Shown here piece after piece: positions 23,729-31,288 of a stretch of DNA of 32,160 nucleotides (its first letter is position 1; each line of letters starts with the position of its first letter). The translations under genes and the position numbers were made by a program. The DNA comes from Saprospiraceae bacterium. GTDB lineage: Bacteria > Bacteroidota > Bacteroidia > Chitinophagales > Saprospiraceae. The stretch spans positions 1 to 32,160 of the forward strand of contig JAIXOO010000420.1 of NCBI GenBank assembly GCA_027486765.1. The letters run 5' to 3'. The notes under the pieces are model-generated. The model did not search any database. It had not been told where the DNA came from and saw only the letters and a program-made list of their open reading frames with translations.

Positions 23729-26700
23729 TCAGAAATTCACTTGTAGGCCGCCGATGAAGGAACGCGCCTGAGGATACACCAGGTTGTCGATGCCGATTAC
23801 GGTGTTGGAACCTGCGAAGGTGTTCACTTCAGGATCAAAACCAGAGTAATCGGTGATGGTGATGAGGTTGTTTCCGCTCACGTACAAACGGATGTTTTGC
23901 ACCCCTTTGATGCCTTTAAGGGTATACCCTAAGGTGATGTTTTTGCAGCGGAGGTAAGAGCCATCCTCTAGCGCATAGTCGGTAACAGGCAGACGGCCAC
24001 CTTGAGCAGCACTTACGTATTGTTGGCTGGGATTGGTTGGCGACCAGCGGTTTACCACTCCTTCATATAGGTTGCGTTGCCCCAGTGGGTTTTCAAATGA
24101 CAGGCGGCTGACGTTGTAAATGTCGTTGCCTTGGGTGCCGGACCAAAAGGTACTGAAATCAAACCCTTTGTAAGACAAATTGGTAGAAAAACCAAAGATG
24201 ACATCTGGATTAGGGTTGCCGACGATGATTTGGTCGGCTGCGCTGATGGCACCGTCGCCGTTGATGTCTTTGACCTTGTGGCCGCCCAATCGGCCGTCGT
24301 ATCCGGGCAGAATGGTTTCACCAGATTGGTTGACACCATCGAACACGAAGGTTTTGATCAAACCCAAAGGCTCACCTACTTTCAGAACGGTATAGGAAGT
24401 CACAAAACGCTCCAGGGTGGTGCCGCCGTCCAGGTCGAGTACTTTGTTGCGGTTGATGGTAGCGTTGGCAGCTACGGTCCATTTTACTGCGCCGTCGCTG
24501 ATGCGGGCATTGGCCATGAGTTCAAAACCCTTGTTTTCCAAAGAGGCGAAGTTGCCCGTGATGCTGGTATAACCTGAGCTCAGTGGCAGCGTTTTGATGT
24601 ACAACAGGTCTTCAGTTGTTTTGTGGTATACCTCTGCTTGGAGGCTAAAGCGATCTTTGAAGAAAGCCAAATCAACAGCTAAGGTTGCCTGCTTGGATTT
24701 CTCCCAACGCAGCGCCGGGTTGGCAATACCAGTAGGGTTGATCCCGGTCACGTATGTATTGTTGAAGGTGTAATCGCTACCTACCGAAGCCACAGTACTC
24801 AGCGATTGGTAAGGCGAAATTCCGCCAGCATTACCCGTGATGCCATAGCCGCCACGGATTCTGAAATCGGAAATCCACTTCACGTTGTCCATAAATGGCT
24901 CCTGGATAACCCGCCAGGAAGCAGATGCGGCAGGGAAAAAGCCGTACTTGTTTTCGGCACCAAAACGGCTGGAACCATCCACCCGAGCAACTAGGTCAAC
25001 GAAGTATTTGTCCTTAAACCCATAGTTGATCCGGCCCATGTAGGAGTCGAGTCGTTGTTTGCTGCGGCCGCTACTCACCGTTCGGTTGAGTGCCAATTGC
25101 AGCGCTTCGTTTTGGGTAGCATCGTTGGGGAAGCCTGAAGCGCTAATAGAATTACTGTTGCTCAGGTCAGATTGGGTCGCAAAAACGCCAGTGAATTTCA
25201 GGGTTTGATTTTCACCCAATCGCTGTGCATAAGTCAAAATACTTTCGTGCAAAAGTCCGGTAAAACTAGAGTTGGATTTGGAACCAGAGCCCGAGTTGTC
25301 GTTCAAGTCCCGCACAGCTATGATCGAACGAGGCGAGTAACGGTCGTTCAGGTTGTTTTGCAAATCGATGTTGAAAGAGGCCTTGTAGGTCAGGTTTTTC
25401 AAAATCTCTATTTCGCCGTAGAAGTTGGCCAAAGTGCGGCGCAGATCGGTGCGGTTCAGGGTTTCGGCAAAGCCCAATGGGTTGGCTACCTCGCGGTAAC
25501 GCCCATCTCCCTGCTCTCCAAAGGGGAATATGGAGCCATCGGCACGATAGGGCTGCAATACCGGTGGCGCACCAATCGCAGCGCCAAGGATACTGCCTGT
25601 TACTACAGCGCCATCACCAACGGAAGTAGAGCCAGTGGTAACCCCAGAGTTGATGGAGTAGCTGCCCAAAATGCTGGTTCCTACCTTGAATTTTTTGCTG
25701 ATGCGGTGATCCAGGTTAGTGCGGAAGGAGTAACGGGTGAAGTTGGAATTGATCATGATCCCATCCTGGTTGAAGTAGTTGAGCGAAACCGCCAGTTGGG
25801 TTTTTTCATTGCCACCATTGATGGACAACTGGTGGTTTTGGATGGGCGCTTCCCGGAAGATGAGGCCCTGCCAGTCGACTCCTTCGCCCAACGAGGCGGG
25901 ATTGCTGTAATAGTTGTTCTTAAAAACCTCATTTTCCACTTGAGCGAATTCAGTCGCGTTGAGTACCGGCAGCGTTTTGAGCACCTTCTGGATACCGTAG
26001 TAGCTGTCGAAAGTCACCCGGGTTGCCCCGGCTTTACCCCTTTTAGTCGTGATGAGTACCACCCCGTTGGCCGCACGTGAACCATAAATGGCTGAAGCTC
26101 CGGCATCTTTCAGGATTTCAATGCTCTCGATGTCGCTCGGGTTGATGGTGGACAAAGGGCTGATGTCGTTGATGCCGCCACCGTTGGAAACCTGGATTCC
26201 GTCCACTACGTAGAGTGGTTCGGAGGTGCCGTTGATGGAGTTGGTACCCCGAATGCGTACGCTGACGTTGCCACCAGGTGCGCCCGAGTTTTGAGTGACC
26301 TGAATCCCGGAGGCTCGCGCCTGGATGCCTTGCGCCACGTTGACCACGGGCGTTTGCATCAAGTCTGAAGCTTTGATGGATACGATGGAACCCGTGGTAC
26401 TCGATTTGCGCTGGGTACCGTAGCCTACCACAACTACTTCGTTGAGGGCTTCCACGTCCAGACCAAGTATTACGTCAATGAGTGTGCGGTTGTTGACCGC
26501 AACCTCCTGGGTGAGGTACCCGGTGTAAGAAATAACCAGTGTGGCTTGCGGTGAAACACCTTCCAGTTGATAGCTGCCGTCCAATTCAGAGACAGTTCCA
26601 CTAGTGGTGCCTTTTATAGCGATACTGGCACCAACTAGCACTTCTCCGCTGGAATCGGATATCTTTCCGCGTAGGGAGAGATTTTGGGCTTGGGCACTGG

Positions 26701-26746
26701 TCAATAGACCAAAAAACACAAGCAATATTTGTAATTTGCCTGACAT
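23729..26746 (-). CDS. SusC/RagA family TonB-dependent outer-membrane transporter
   Basis: I start at the ATG at 26746 (1005 residues), directly at a signal peptide (MSGKLQILLVFFGLLTSAQAQ); the longer frame uses a TTG at 26791 and adds a leader with no family support. Domains in order: carboxypeptidase-regulatory-like domain (LRGKISDSSGEVLVGASIAIKG), TonB box and plug (LNEVVVVGYGTQRKS, then VSVRIRGTNSINGTSEPLYVVDGIQ and AIYGSRAANGVVLITTKRG, the SusC hallmark), and a 22-strand barrel ending in ARSFIGGLQVNF with the terminal Phe needed for barrel assembly. It imports oligosaccharides with energy from TonB. It is the first gene of the minus-strand locus and is divergent from the LacI-type regulator at 27003. 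Confidence 0.96.
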   Translation of the reverse strand: MSGKLQILLVFFGLLTSAQAQNLSLRGKISDSSGEVLVGASIAIKGTTSGTVSELDGSYQLEGVSPQATLVISYTGYLTQEVAVNNRTLIDVILGLDVEALNEVVVVGYGTQRKSSTTGSIVSIKASDLMQTPVVNVAQGIQARASGIQVTQNSGAPGGNVSVRIRGTNSINGTSEPLYVVDGIQVSNGGGINDISPLSTINPSDIESIEILKDAGASAIYGSRAANGVVLITTKRGKAGATRVTFDSYYGIQKVLKTLPVLNATEFAQVENEVFKNNYYSNPASLGEGVDWQGLIFREAPIQNHQLSINGGNEKTQLAVSLNYFNQDGIMINSNFTRYSFRTNLDHRISKKFKVGTSILGSYSINSGVTTGSTSVGDGAVVTGSILGAAIGAPPVLQPYRADGSIFPFGEQGDGRYREVANPLGFAETLNRTDLRRTLANFYGEIEILKNLTYKASFNIDLQNNLNDRYSPRSIIAVRDLNDNSGSGSKSNSSFTGLLHESILTYAQRLGENQTLKFTGVFATQSDLSNSNSISASGFPNDATQNEALQLALNRTVSSGRSKQRLDSYMGRINYGFKDKYFVDLVARVDGSSRFGAENKYGFFPAASASWRVIQEPFMDNVKWISDFRIRGGYGITGNAGGISPYQSLSTVASVGSDYTFNNTYVTGINPTGIANPALRWEKSKQATLAVDLAFFKDRFSLQAEVYHKTTEDLLYIKTLPLSSGYTSITGNFASLENKGFELMANARISDGAVKWTVAANATINRNKVLDLDGGTTLERFVTSYTVLKVGEPLGLIKTFVFDGVNQSGETILPGYDGRLGGHKVKDINGDGAISAADQIIVGNPNPDVIFGFSTNLSYKGFDFSTFWSGTQGNDIYNVSRLSFENPLGQRNLYEGVVNRWSPTNPSQQYVSAAQGGRLPVTDYALEDGSYLRCKNITLGYTLKGIKGVQNIRLYVSGNNLITITDYSGFDPEVNTFAGSNTVIGIDNLVYPQARSFIGGLQVNF

Positions 26747-27002
26747 AGGTAGAAAGGTTAAAGTCGGTGATAAGTGATTTTTTAAAACCAATTTTTTGGG
26801 TTAAAAAAACCTGGAGAGCCGATTTTTTTTCCGAAAATAAAGTCAATGTCAAAATAATCAACTGTATAGCGTAGACAGATCGGGACAAAACCTATCGGGA
26901 AGGTTCTCGAAACGGGTAGCGATAGCGAGATTTCGGTAAAAAAAATTAACCGAAATGTGTACCTTCTCTTTTTTTCCGTTCCTAAGAGCACAGTCCAGAG
27001 GT
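26747..27002. promoter_or_regulatory. Divergent regulatory region between the SusC gene and the LacI-type regulator
   Basis: The 256-base gap should hold promoters for both directions and the regulator's operator. One hairpin can be seen, ATTTCGGT at 26930-26937 with ACCGAAAT at 26949-26956. A weaker pair is CTATCG (about 26892) and CGATAG (about 26920). No exact TAnnTTTG box appears on either strand. I cannot name the operator. Confidence 0.4.
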
Positions 27003-28151
27003 ATGATCAAATGTAAAAAGTGTAATCAAGTCGAGTTTATCCAAAAATCGGGCATCATGCGGGGGAAGCAACGCTACTACTGCAAGTCCTGTGATTACCA
27101 TTTTACAATTGGTGATGAAAATACACCGCAAGAACCCAAGCGCCACCACGAAGTAACCATTATGGACATTGCCCGACAGTTGGGCATTTCCAAGTCTACC
27201 GTCTCGCGGGCACTACGCGGGCATACGGATATACACGAAGGCACGCGCCAGATGATTTTGGATTTGGCCAAGGAGCTGGACTACGAGCCGAACCCACTAG
27301 CCAATGCCCTACTCAAACGCCGCACCAACATCATTGGAATGCTGGTACCCGAGTTTCGGCACTATTTTTTCCCCACCATCATCATGGGCGCACAAGCGGT
27401 GCTCTCCAAGGCGGGCTACAACCTGATGATTTTCCAATCTGATGAATCCTACGAAACGGAGGTCGCCAATGTCAAAGCCTTGCTGCGCAGCCGGGTGGAT
27501 GGGCTGTTGGTTTCTATCACGGGCAAAACAGAAAATTTTGACCACTTTCGCACCGTACTGCAAAAGGAAGTTCCGCTGGTGTTTTTCAACCGGGTCTGCC
27601 CGGAATTGGAAACGCCCCAGGTCATCATCGACGACTATTCCGGCGCTTTTCAGGCGGTGGAACACTTGATTGAACAAGGTTATCGCCGCATTGCCCATTT
27701 GGCTGGCCCCAGCATCCTGCAAATCGCCCGGCTGCGGATGCAAGGCTATGTGGATGCCATGCAAAAACATGGGCTGCCCATGGACGAAAGTTTGATCGTT
27801 TACCACGACCTGACCGAAGAGAACGCCCGGCTTTGTGCTCGGCATTTGTTGGATTTGCCGCAGCCACCCGAGGCCATTTTTGCGGTAAACGATCCCTCGG
27901 CGTTGGAAGTGCTGCTGTTGGCCAAACAACGGGGCATTAAAGTCCCTCAGGATTTGGGCATTGTGGGTTTCAGCAATGATCCTGTTTCGGCACTTATTGA
28001 ACCTTCCTTGTCCACAGTGGATCAGCCGGTATGGGAAATTGGGGAACAATCAGCGTTGTTGTTGCTGGAGCAGTTGGACCAACCGAGGGTGGAGACAAAG
28101 GTGTTGCAGACGAGGTTGATTGTGCGGGATTCGTCGAGAAGGAAGGGCTGA
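27003..28151 (+). CDS. LacI-type transcriptional regulator with N-terminal InsA-like zinc ribbon
   Basis: The ATG at 27003 gives 382 residues; an upstream GTG-type frame from 26955 adds a leader before the zinc ribbon and is less likely. Residues 1-34 form a Cys4 zinc ribbon, Cys4, Cys7, Cys27 and Cys30, with GIMRGKQRYYCKSCDYHF, very like the N-terminal domain of IS1 InsA. A short linker leads to a LacI helix-turn-helix (VTIMDIARQLGISKSTVSRALRG, about 47-69) and the hinge YEPNPLANALLKRRT. From about 93 comes the periplasmic-binding-type sensor domain (NIIGMLVPEF, GLLVSITGK, GIVGFSNDP). It probably controls the divergent SusC locus in response to a sugar. It lies 69 bases before the glycosylase gene on the same strand. 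Confidence 0.9.
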   Translation: MIKCKKCNQVEFIQKSGIMRGKQRYYCKSCDYHFTIGDENTPQEPKRHHEVTIMDIARQLGISKSTVSRALRGHTDIHEGTRQMILDLAKELDYEPNPLANALLKRRTNIIGMLVPEFRHYFFPTIIMGAQAVLSKAGYNLMIFQSDESYETEVANVKALLRSRVDGLLVSITGKTENFDHFRTVLQKEVPLVFFNRVCPELETPQVIIDDYSGAFQAVEHLIEQGYRRIAHLAGPSILQIARLRMQGYVDAMQKHGLPMDESLIVYHDLTEENARLCARHLLDLPQPPEAIFAVNDPSALEVLLLAKQRGIKVPQDLGIVGFSNDPVSALIEPSLSTVDQPVWEIGEQSALLLLEQLDQPRVETKVLQTRLIVRDSSRRKG

Positions 28152-28220
28152 TGGAAATTTATTCAGTCCGTTTTAACCTTTTCTTTCAAAGCTTGTTTAT
28201 CCTCCAAAATCCAAGTACTC

Positions 28221-28997
28221 ATGCCCGAACTCCCCGAAGTCAACACCTTCCAACGCTACTTCGATGCCAGCGCCCTGCACCAGCGCATCCAACGAGTAGA
28301 CGTACACGACGACAAAATCATTCGGAATATGGATGGGGCGCAGTTTGCCGAACGGCTGCAAGGGCGAACCTTTACGGGCTCGTACCGTCGGGGGAAGTAC
28401 CTCTTTGGCAGTTTGGACAACGGCCATCACGTCCTGCTCCACTTCGGCATGACGGGCGACATCAAGTATTACGAAGACCCTCTGGATCGGCCCAAATACG
28501 AACGTTTCGCCTTTGTGTTCGACAATGGCTTTCAATTGGGCTTCGACGACCCCCGCAAGTTTGCGCGTATCCTGTATCTGGAGGATTTACAAGCCTACAT
28601 CAACTCATTGCCCCTCGGCGAAGATGCCCTGCGCATTTCCGAAGCCGACTTTCTCGATTTAATCAATGTCAAAAAAGGCCAACTCAAAGCCTTTTTGCTC
28701 AATCAACAATACCTGGCGGGTGTCGGCAATTTATACGCAGATGAACTGTGTTACCAAACCCGGATTCACCCGGCAGCACGCATTGAAGACCTATCCCAAG
28801 AGGAGAAAAAACTACTTTTCCACACCCTGCAAAAAATCCTGAACTACGCGGTAGAACGCCGTGCATATTACAAAGACTACCCCGAAGATTGGCTCTGGCA
28901 ATGGCGGGTAGAAGGTTTTGTACCCGCCGATGGCAAGGGAGTAGTGAAGAAGGGTACGATTGCGGGAAGAACCACGTACTTTTTGAGTGATAAGTGA
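28221..28997 (+). CDS. mutM: Formamidopyrimidine-DNA glycosylase (Fpg/MutM-like), zincless
   Basis: The 258-residue product removes oxidised purines from DNA and nicks the strand, going by family. The catalytic N terminus MPELPEV is intact (Pro2, Glu3), and so is RRGKYL with Lys59, the DPRKF region at 110-114, and the helix-two-turn-helix motif QYLAGVGNLYADEL with Asn170. The C-terminal finger is odd: where Fpg normally has four cysteines around GRGTHFC, this protein reads VVKKGTIAGRTTYFLSDK with no cysteine at all, though Arg250 of the DNA-contacting finger is kept. Zincless fingers are known in NEIL1 and some plant and viral Fpg/Nei proteins. The last four codons and the stop lie inside a repeat arm. 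It could be Nei-like rather than Fpg; the MPELPEV start favours Fpg. Confidence 0.88.
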   Translation: MPELPEVNTFQRYFDASALHQRIQRVDVHDDKIIRNMDGAQFAERLQGRTFTGSYRRGKYLFGSLDNGHHVLLHFGMTGDIKYYEDPLDRPKYERFAFVFDNGFQLGFDDPRKFARILYLEDLQAYINSLPLGEDALRISEADFLDLINVKKGQLKAFLLNQQYLAGVGNLYADELCYQTRIHPAARIEDLSQEEKKLLFHTLQKILNYAVERRAYYKDYPEDWLWQWRVEGFVPADGKGVVKKGTIAGRTTYFLSDK

Positions 28998-29074
28998 TAA
29001 ATGATGAGTGATGAATTGTCCATGCTCTTAGGCTTCTTGACAATTTATCACTCATCATTTATCATTCATCATTC
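28985..29074. repeat. Intergenic hairpin with 7-bp tandem units (TGATRAR), locus B
   Basis: The 36-base arms 28985-29020 and 29039-29074 match at 32 of 36 positions, and every mismatch is an A/G transition. Each contains four units of TGATRAR, and the loop is 18 bases. The left arm covers the final codons and TGA of the glycosylase gene, and the right arm ends directly at the stop of the dehydrogenase gene at 29075. The arm units are nearly the same as at 4139-4230, 25 kb away. Confidence 0.9.
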
Positions 29075-30604
29075 CTACAATTCAAACTTTATCCCCTGCG
29101 CCAAGGGCAATTGCGTACTGTAGTTAATCGTATTCGTCTGCCGGCGCATGTAAGCTTTCCAGGAATCGGAGCCACTTTCGCGGCCACCGCCCGTTTCTTT
29201 TTCTCCACCAAAAGCTCCGCCAATTTCAGCACCACTGGTACCAATGTTGACGTTGGCGATGCCACAGTCGGAGCCGGAGCTGGAGAGGAAAAGTTCGGCT
29301 TCGCGCAAGTTGTTGGTCATGATCGCCGAAGAAAGCCCTTGTGGAACCTCGTTTTGGATGGCGATGCCCTCTTCCAGGTCGGAGTACTTGAGCAAATACA
29401 AAATGGGAGCAAAGGTTTCGTGATGAACAATGGCAGCATCGTGTTTGATTTCAGCCACACAAGGTTTGACGTAGCAGCCACTTTCATAACCTGGGCCTTC
29501 CAATACGCCACCTTGTACCAACATGCTGCCACCCTCTGCCTCGATTTGTTCCAGTGCTTTATTGTAATTGCGTACCGCGGCTTGATCAATCAGCGGGCCA
29601 ACGTGGTTGTTTTGATCCAAAGGGTCGCCGATGCGCAATTGGGTATAGGCCTTGGCCAATGCTTGGCGCACGGTATCGTAAATGCTCTCGTGTACAATCA
29701 AACGGCGGGTGCTGGTACACCGTTGTCCGGCAGTACCCACAGCGCCGAATAAGGCACCTGTCAAAACAATTTTCAAATCAGAACTTGGCGTCACAATAAT
29801 GGCGTTGTTGCCACCCAACTCCAGGATGCTGCGTCCCATGCGCGCGGCTACCATTGCGCCAACGGTGCGGCCCATCCGAGTGCTACCCGTAGCCGAGATC
29901 AACGGAAGTCGCTTGTCTTGGGTCATGTATTCACCTACGCGGTAGTCGCCATTGACGATACAGGAGACACCTTCCGGCACCTCATTGTTGCGCAGCACTT
30001 CGTGCAGGATGTTCTGGCAGGCTACGGCGCAGAGGGGAGTCTTTTCGGAAGCTTTCCAAATGCAGGTATCGCCACAAACCATGGCAATCATGGCATTCCA
30101 AGACCATACCGCAACCGGGAAATTGAAAGCAGAAATGATGCCCACCACACCCATTGGGTGCCATTGCTCGTACATGCGGTGACCGGGGCGTTCGGAGTGC
30201 ATGCTCAGGCCGTACAGTTGGCGGGAGAGTCCTACCGCAAAATCGCAGATGTCAATCATTTCCTGCACTTCACCGAGGCCTTCCTGTAGGCTTTTGCCCA
30301 TTTCATAGGACACCAGTTTGCCTAGTGCATCCTTGTTTTTGCGCAGCGCTTCGCCGTATTGGCGGACTACCTCACCCCGTTTTGGGGCAGGGACATTGCG
30401 CCAAGTCTTGAAGGCTTCCTGGGCTTTGACTACGGTGAGGTCGTATTCTTTGCGGCTGGTCGTACTGACACTGGCAATGTAAGTGCCATCGACGGGTGAG
30501 TAGGAGTCGAGGTACACCTGAGAGAGATTGGAAGACTCCAATCCGGTGCTGGTTCCGTGGTTTTTTTCCTGTAAACCGAGCACTTGTAGAAAATCTTTGT
30601 TCAT
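29075..30604 (-). CDS. Aldehyde dehydrogenase, ALDH7 (alpha-aminoadipic semialdehyde) type
   Basis: The 509-residue enzyme oxidises an aldehyde to an acid with NAD(P). Catalytic residues are visible: Glu262 in SILELGGNNAI and the nucleophile Cys296 in GTAGQRCTSTRRL. The cofactor region ISAFNFPVAVWSWNAMIAMVCGD and the ISATGSTRMGRTVG turn are typical of the ALDH7 (antiquitin) group, which in bacteria acts in lysine or pipecolate breakdown on alpha-aminoadipic semialdehyde. The N-terminal DFLQVLGLQEKNHGTSTG and the C-terminal GGGRESGSDSWKAYMRRQTNTINYS also fit ALDH7. Length is normal and the location cytoplasmic. It follows the YqeY-like gene on the same strand, separated by a perfect 36-bp hairpin, and ends against the glycosylase gene. 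Confidence 0.93.
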   Translation of the reverse strand: MNKDFLQVLGLQEKNHGTSTGLESSNLSQVYLDSYSPVDGTYIASVSTTSRKEYDLTVVKAQEAFKTWRNVPAPKRGEVVRQYGEALRKNKDALGKLVSYEMGKSLQEGLGEVQEMIDICDFAVGLSRQLYGLSMHSERPGHRMYEQWHPMGVVGIISAFNFPVAVWSWNAMIAMVCGDTCIWKASEKTPLCAVACQNILHEVLRNNEVPEGVSCIVNGDYRVGEYMTQDKRLPLISATGSTRMGRTVGAMVAARMGRSILELGGNNAIIVTPSSDLKIVLTGALFGAVGTAGQRCTSTRRLIVHESIYDTVRQALAKAYTQLRIGDPLDQNNHVGPLIDQAAVRNYNKALEQIEAEGGSMLVQGGVLEGPGYESGCYVKPCVAEIKHDAAIVHHETFAPILYLLKYSDLEEGIAIQNEVPQGLSSAIMTNNLREAELFLSSSGSDCGIANVNIGTSGAEIGGAFGGEKETGGGRESGSDSWKAYMRRQTNTINYSTQLPLAQGIKFEL

Positions 30605-30624
30605 TGGTTAAGGCGGTTATTTGG

Positions 30625-30702
30625 GGTTCCAGGGTTCCGGGGTTCCAAAGTTCCAGGGTTAGGACCAACCCTGGAACTTTGGAACCCCGGAACCCTGGAA
30701 CC
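30625..30702. repeat. Perfect 36-bp inverted repeat with 8-bp tandem units (GTTCCRRR)
   Basis: Arms 30625-30660 and 30667-30702 are exact reverse complements with a 6-base loop AGGACC. Each arm is four in-phase 8-bp units, GTTCCAGG, GTTCCGGG, GTTCCAAA, GTTCCAGG, plus GTT. It lies 8 bases past the stop of the YqeY-like gene and about 20 bases before the dehydrogenase start on the minus strand. Confidence 0.95.
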
Positions 30703-30710
30703 TTTATAGG

Positions 30711-31157
30711 TTACTTGAGCAATTGCTTCACAACTTCCGACACCAAACGGCCATCGGCTTTGCCCGCAAGCTGCTTAGTGGCAGCGCCCATCACTTTACC
30801 CATGTCTTTGGGCGAGCTGGCACCTACTTCGGCGATGATGCCTTGCAGGATGACGGTCAGTTCTTCAGCGTTGAGTTGTTTGGGCAAAAACTTTTCGATG
30901 ACAGCTAATTCTTCCCGTTCTTTTTCGGCCAAATCATCGCGGTTCTGCTCCACATAAATGGTCAAGGAATCGCGGCGTTGTTTAGCCATTTTTTGCAGAA
31001 TCTGGATCTCGCGCTCTTCGTTTATCTCCGTGCCAGATCCATCGGTTTTGGCCAGCAGAATTTGGGCTTTGATTTCACGCAAGCCCCGTTTGGTGGCTTC
31101 GTCTTTGGCCTTCATTGCCTCTTTCAGGGCTTCATTGATCCGATCTTCTAAGGTCAT
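30711..31157 (-). CDS. GatB/YqeY domain protein
   Basis: This 148-residue cytoplasmic protein matches stand-alone YqeY throughout: LEDRINEALKEAMKAKDEATKRGLREIKAQIL at the start, EIQILQKMAKQRRDSLTIYVEQNRDDLAEKEREELAVIEKFLPKQL in the middle, and the C-terminal SSPKDMGKVMGAATKQLAGKADGRLVSEVVKQLL. The domain is the tail domain of the GatB subunit of Asp-tRNA/Glu-tRNA amidotransferase. The role of the free-standing form is not settled; a tRNA-linked function is usually assumed. Length is normal. It is divergent from the ABC ATPase gene at 31289 and upstream of the dehydrogenase gene. Confidence 0.94.
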   Translation of the reverse strand: MTLEDRINEALKEAMKAKDEATKRGLREIKAQILLAKTDGSGTEINEEREIQILQKMAKQRRDSLTIYVEQNRDDLAEKEREELAVIEKFLPKQLNAEELTVILQGIIAEVGASSPKDMGKVMGAATKQLAGKADGRLVSEVVKQLLK

Positions 31158-31288
31158 TTTGATGGTTGTTTAATGATTAGACTTTTTGTTCATCAAGTCT
31201 ATTGTAATGGGAAGACAAACAAGCAAATGGAATGGTTTAGTTCCAAGCCGCAAAGGTACGGGATAGAACTTTAAAACAAAACGAGATA

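Noticed and set aside
25172-26080. 302-codon plus-strand frame antisense to the SusC gene
   Set aside because: It lies entirely within a well-supported gene, opposite strand, and its translation has no recognisable features. GC-rich coding sequence often leaves such open antisense frames.
28031-28744. 237-codon plus-strand frame overlapping the regulator and glycosylase genes
   Set aside because: It is out of frame with both strongly supported genes and its product is low in hydrophobic core residues, with frequent Arg/Pro/Ser as in shadow frames.
30625-30702. CRISPR-like repeat array
   Set aside because: Units are 8 bp, adjacent without spacers and inverted in the second half. No cas gene is present.
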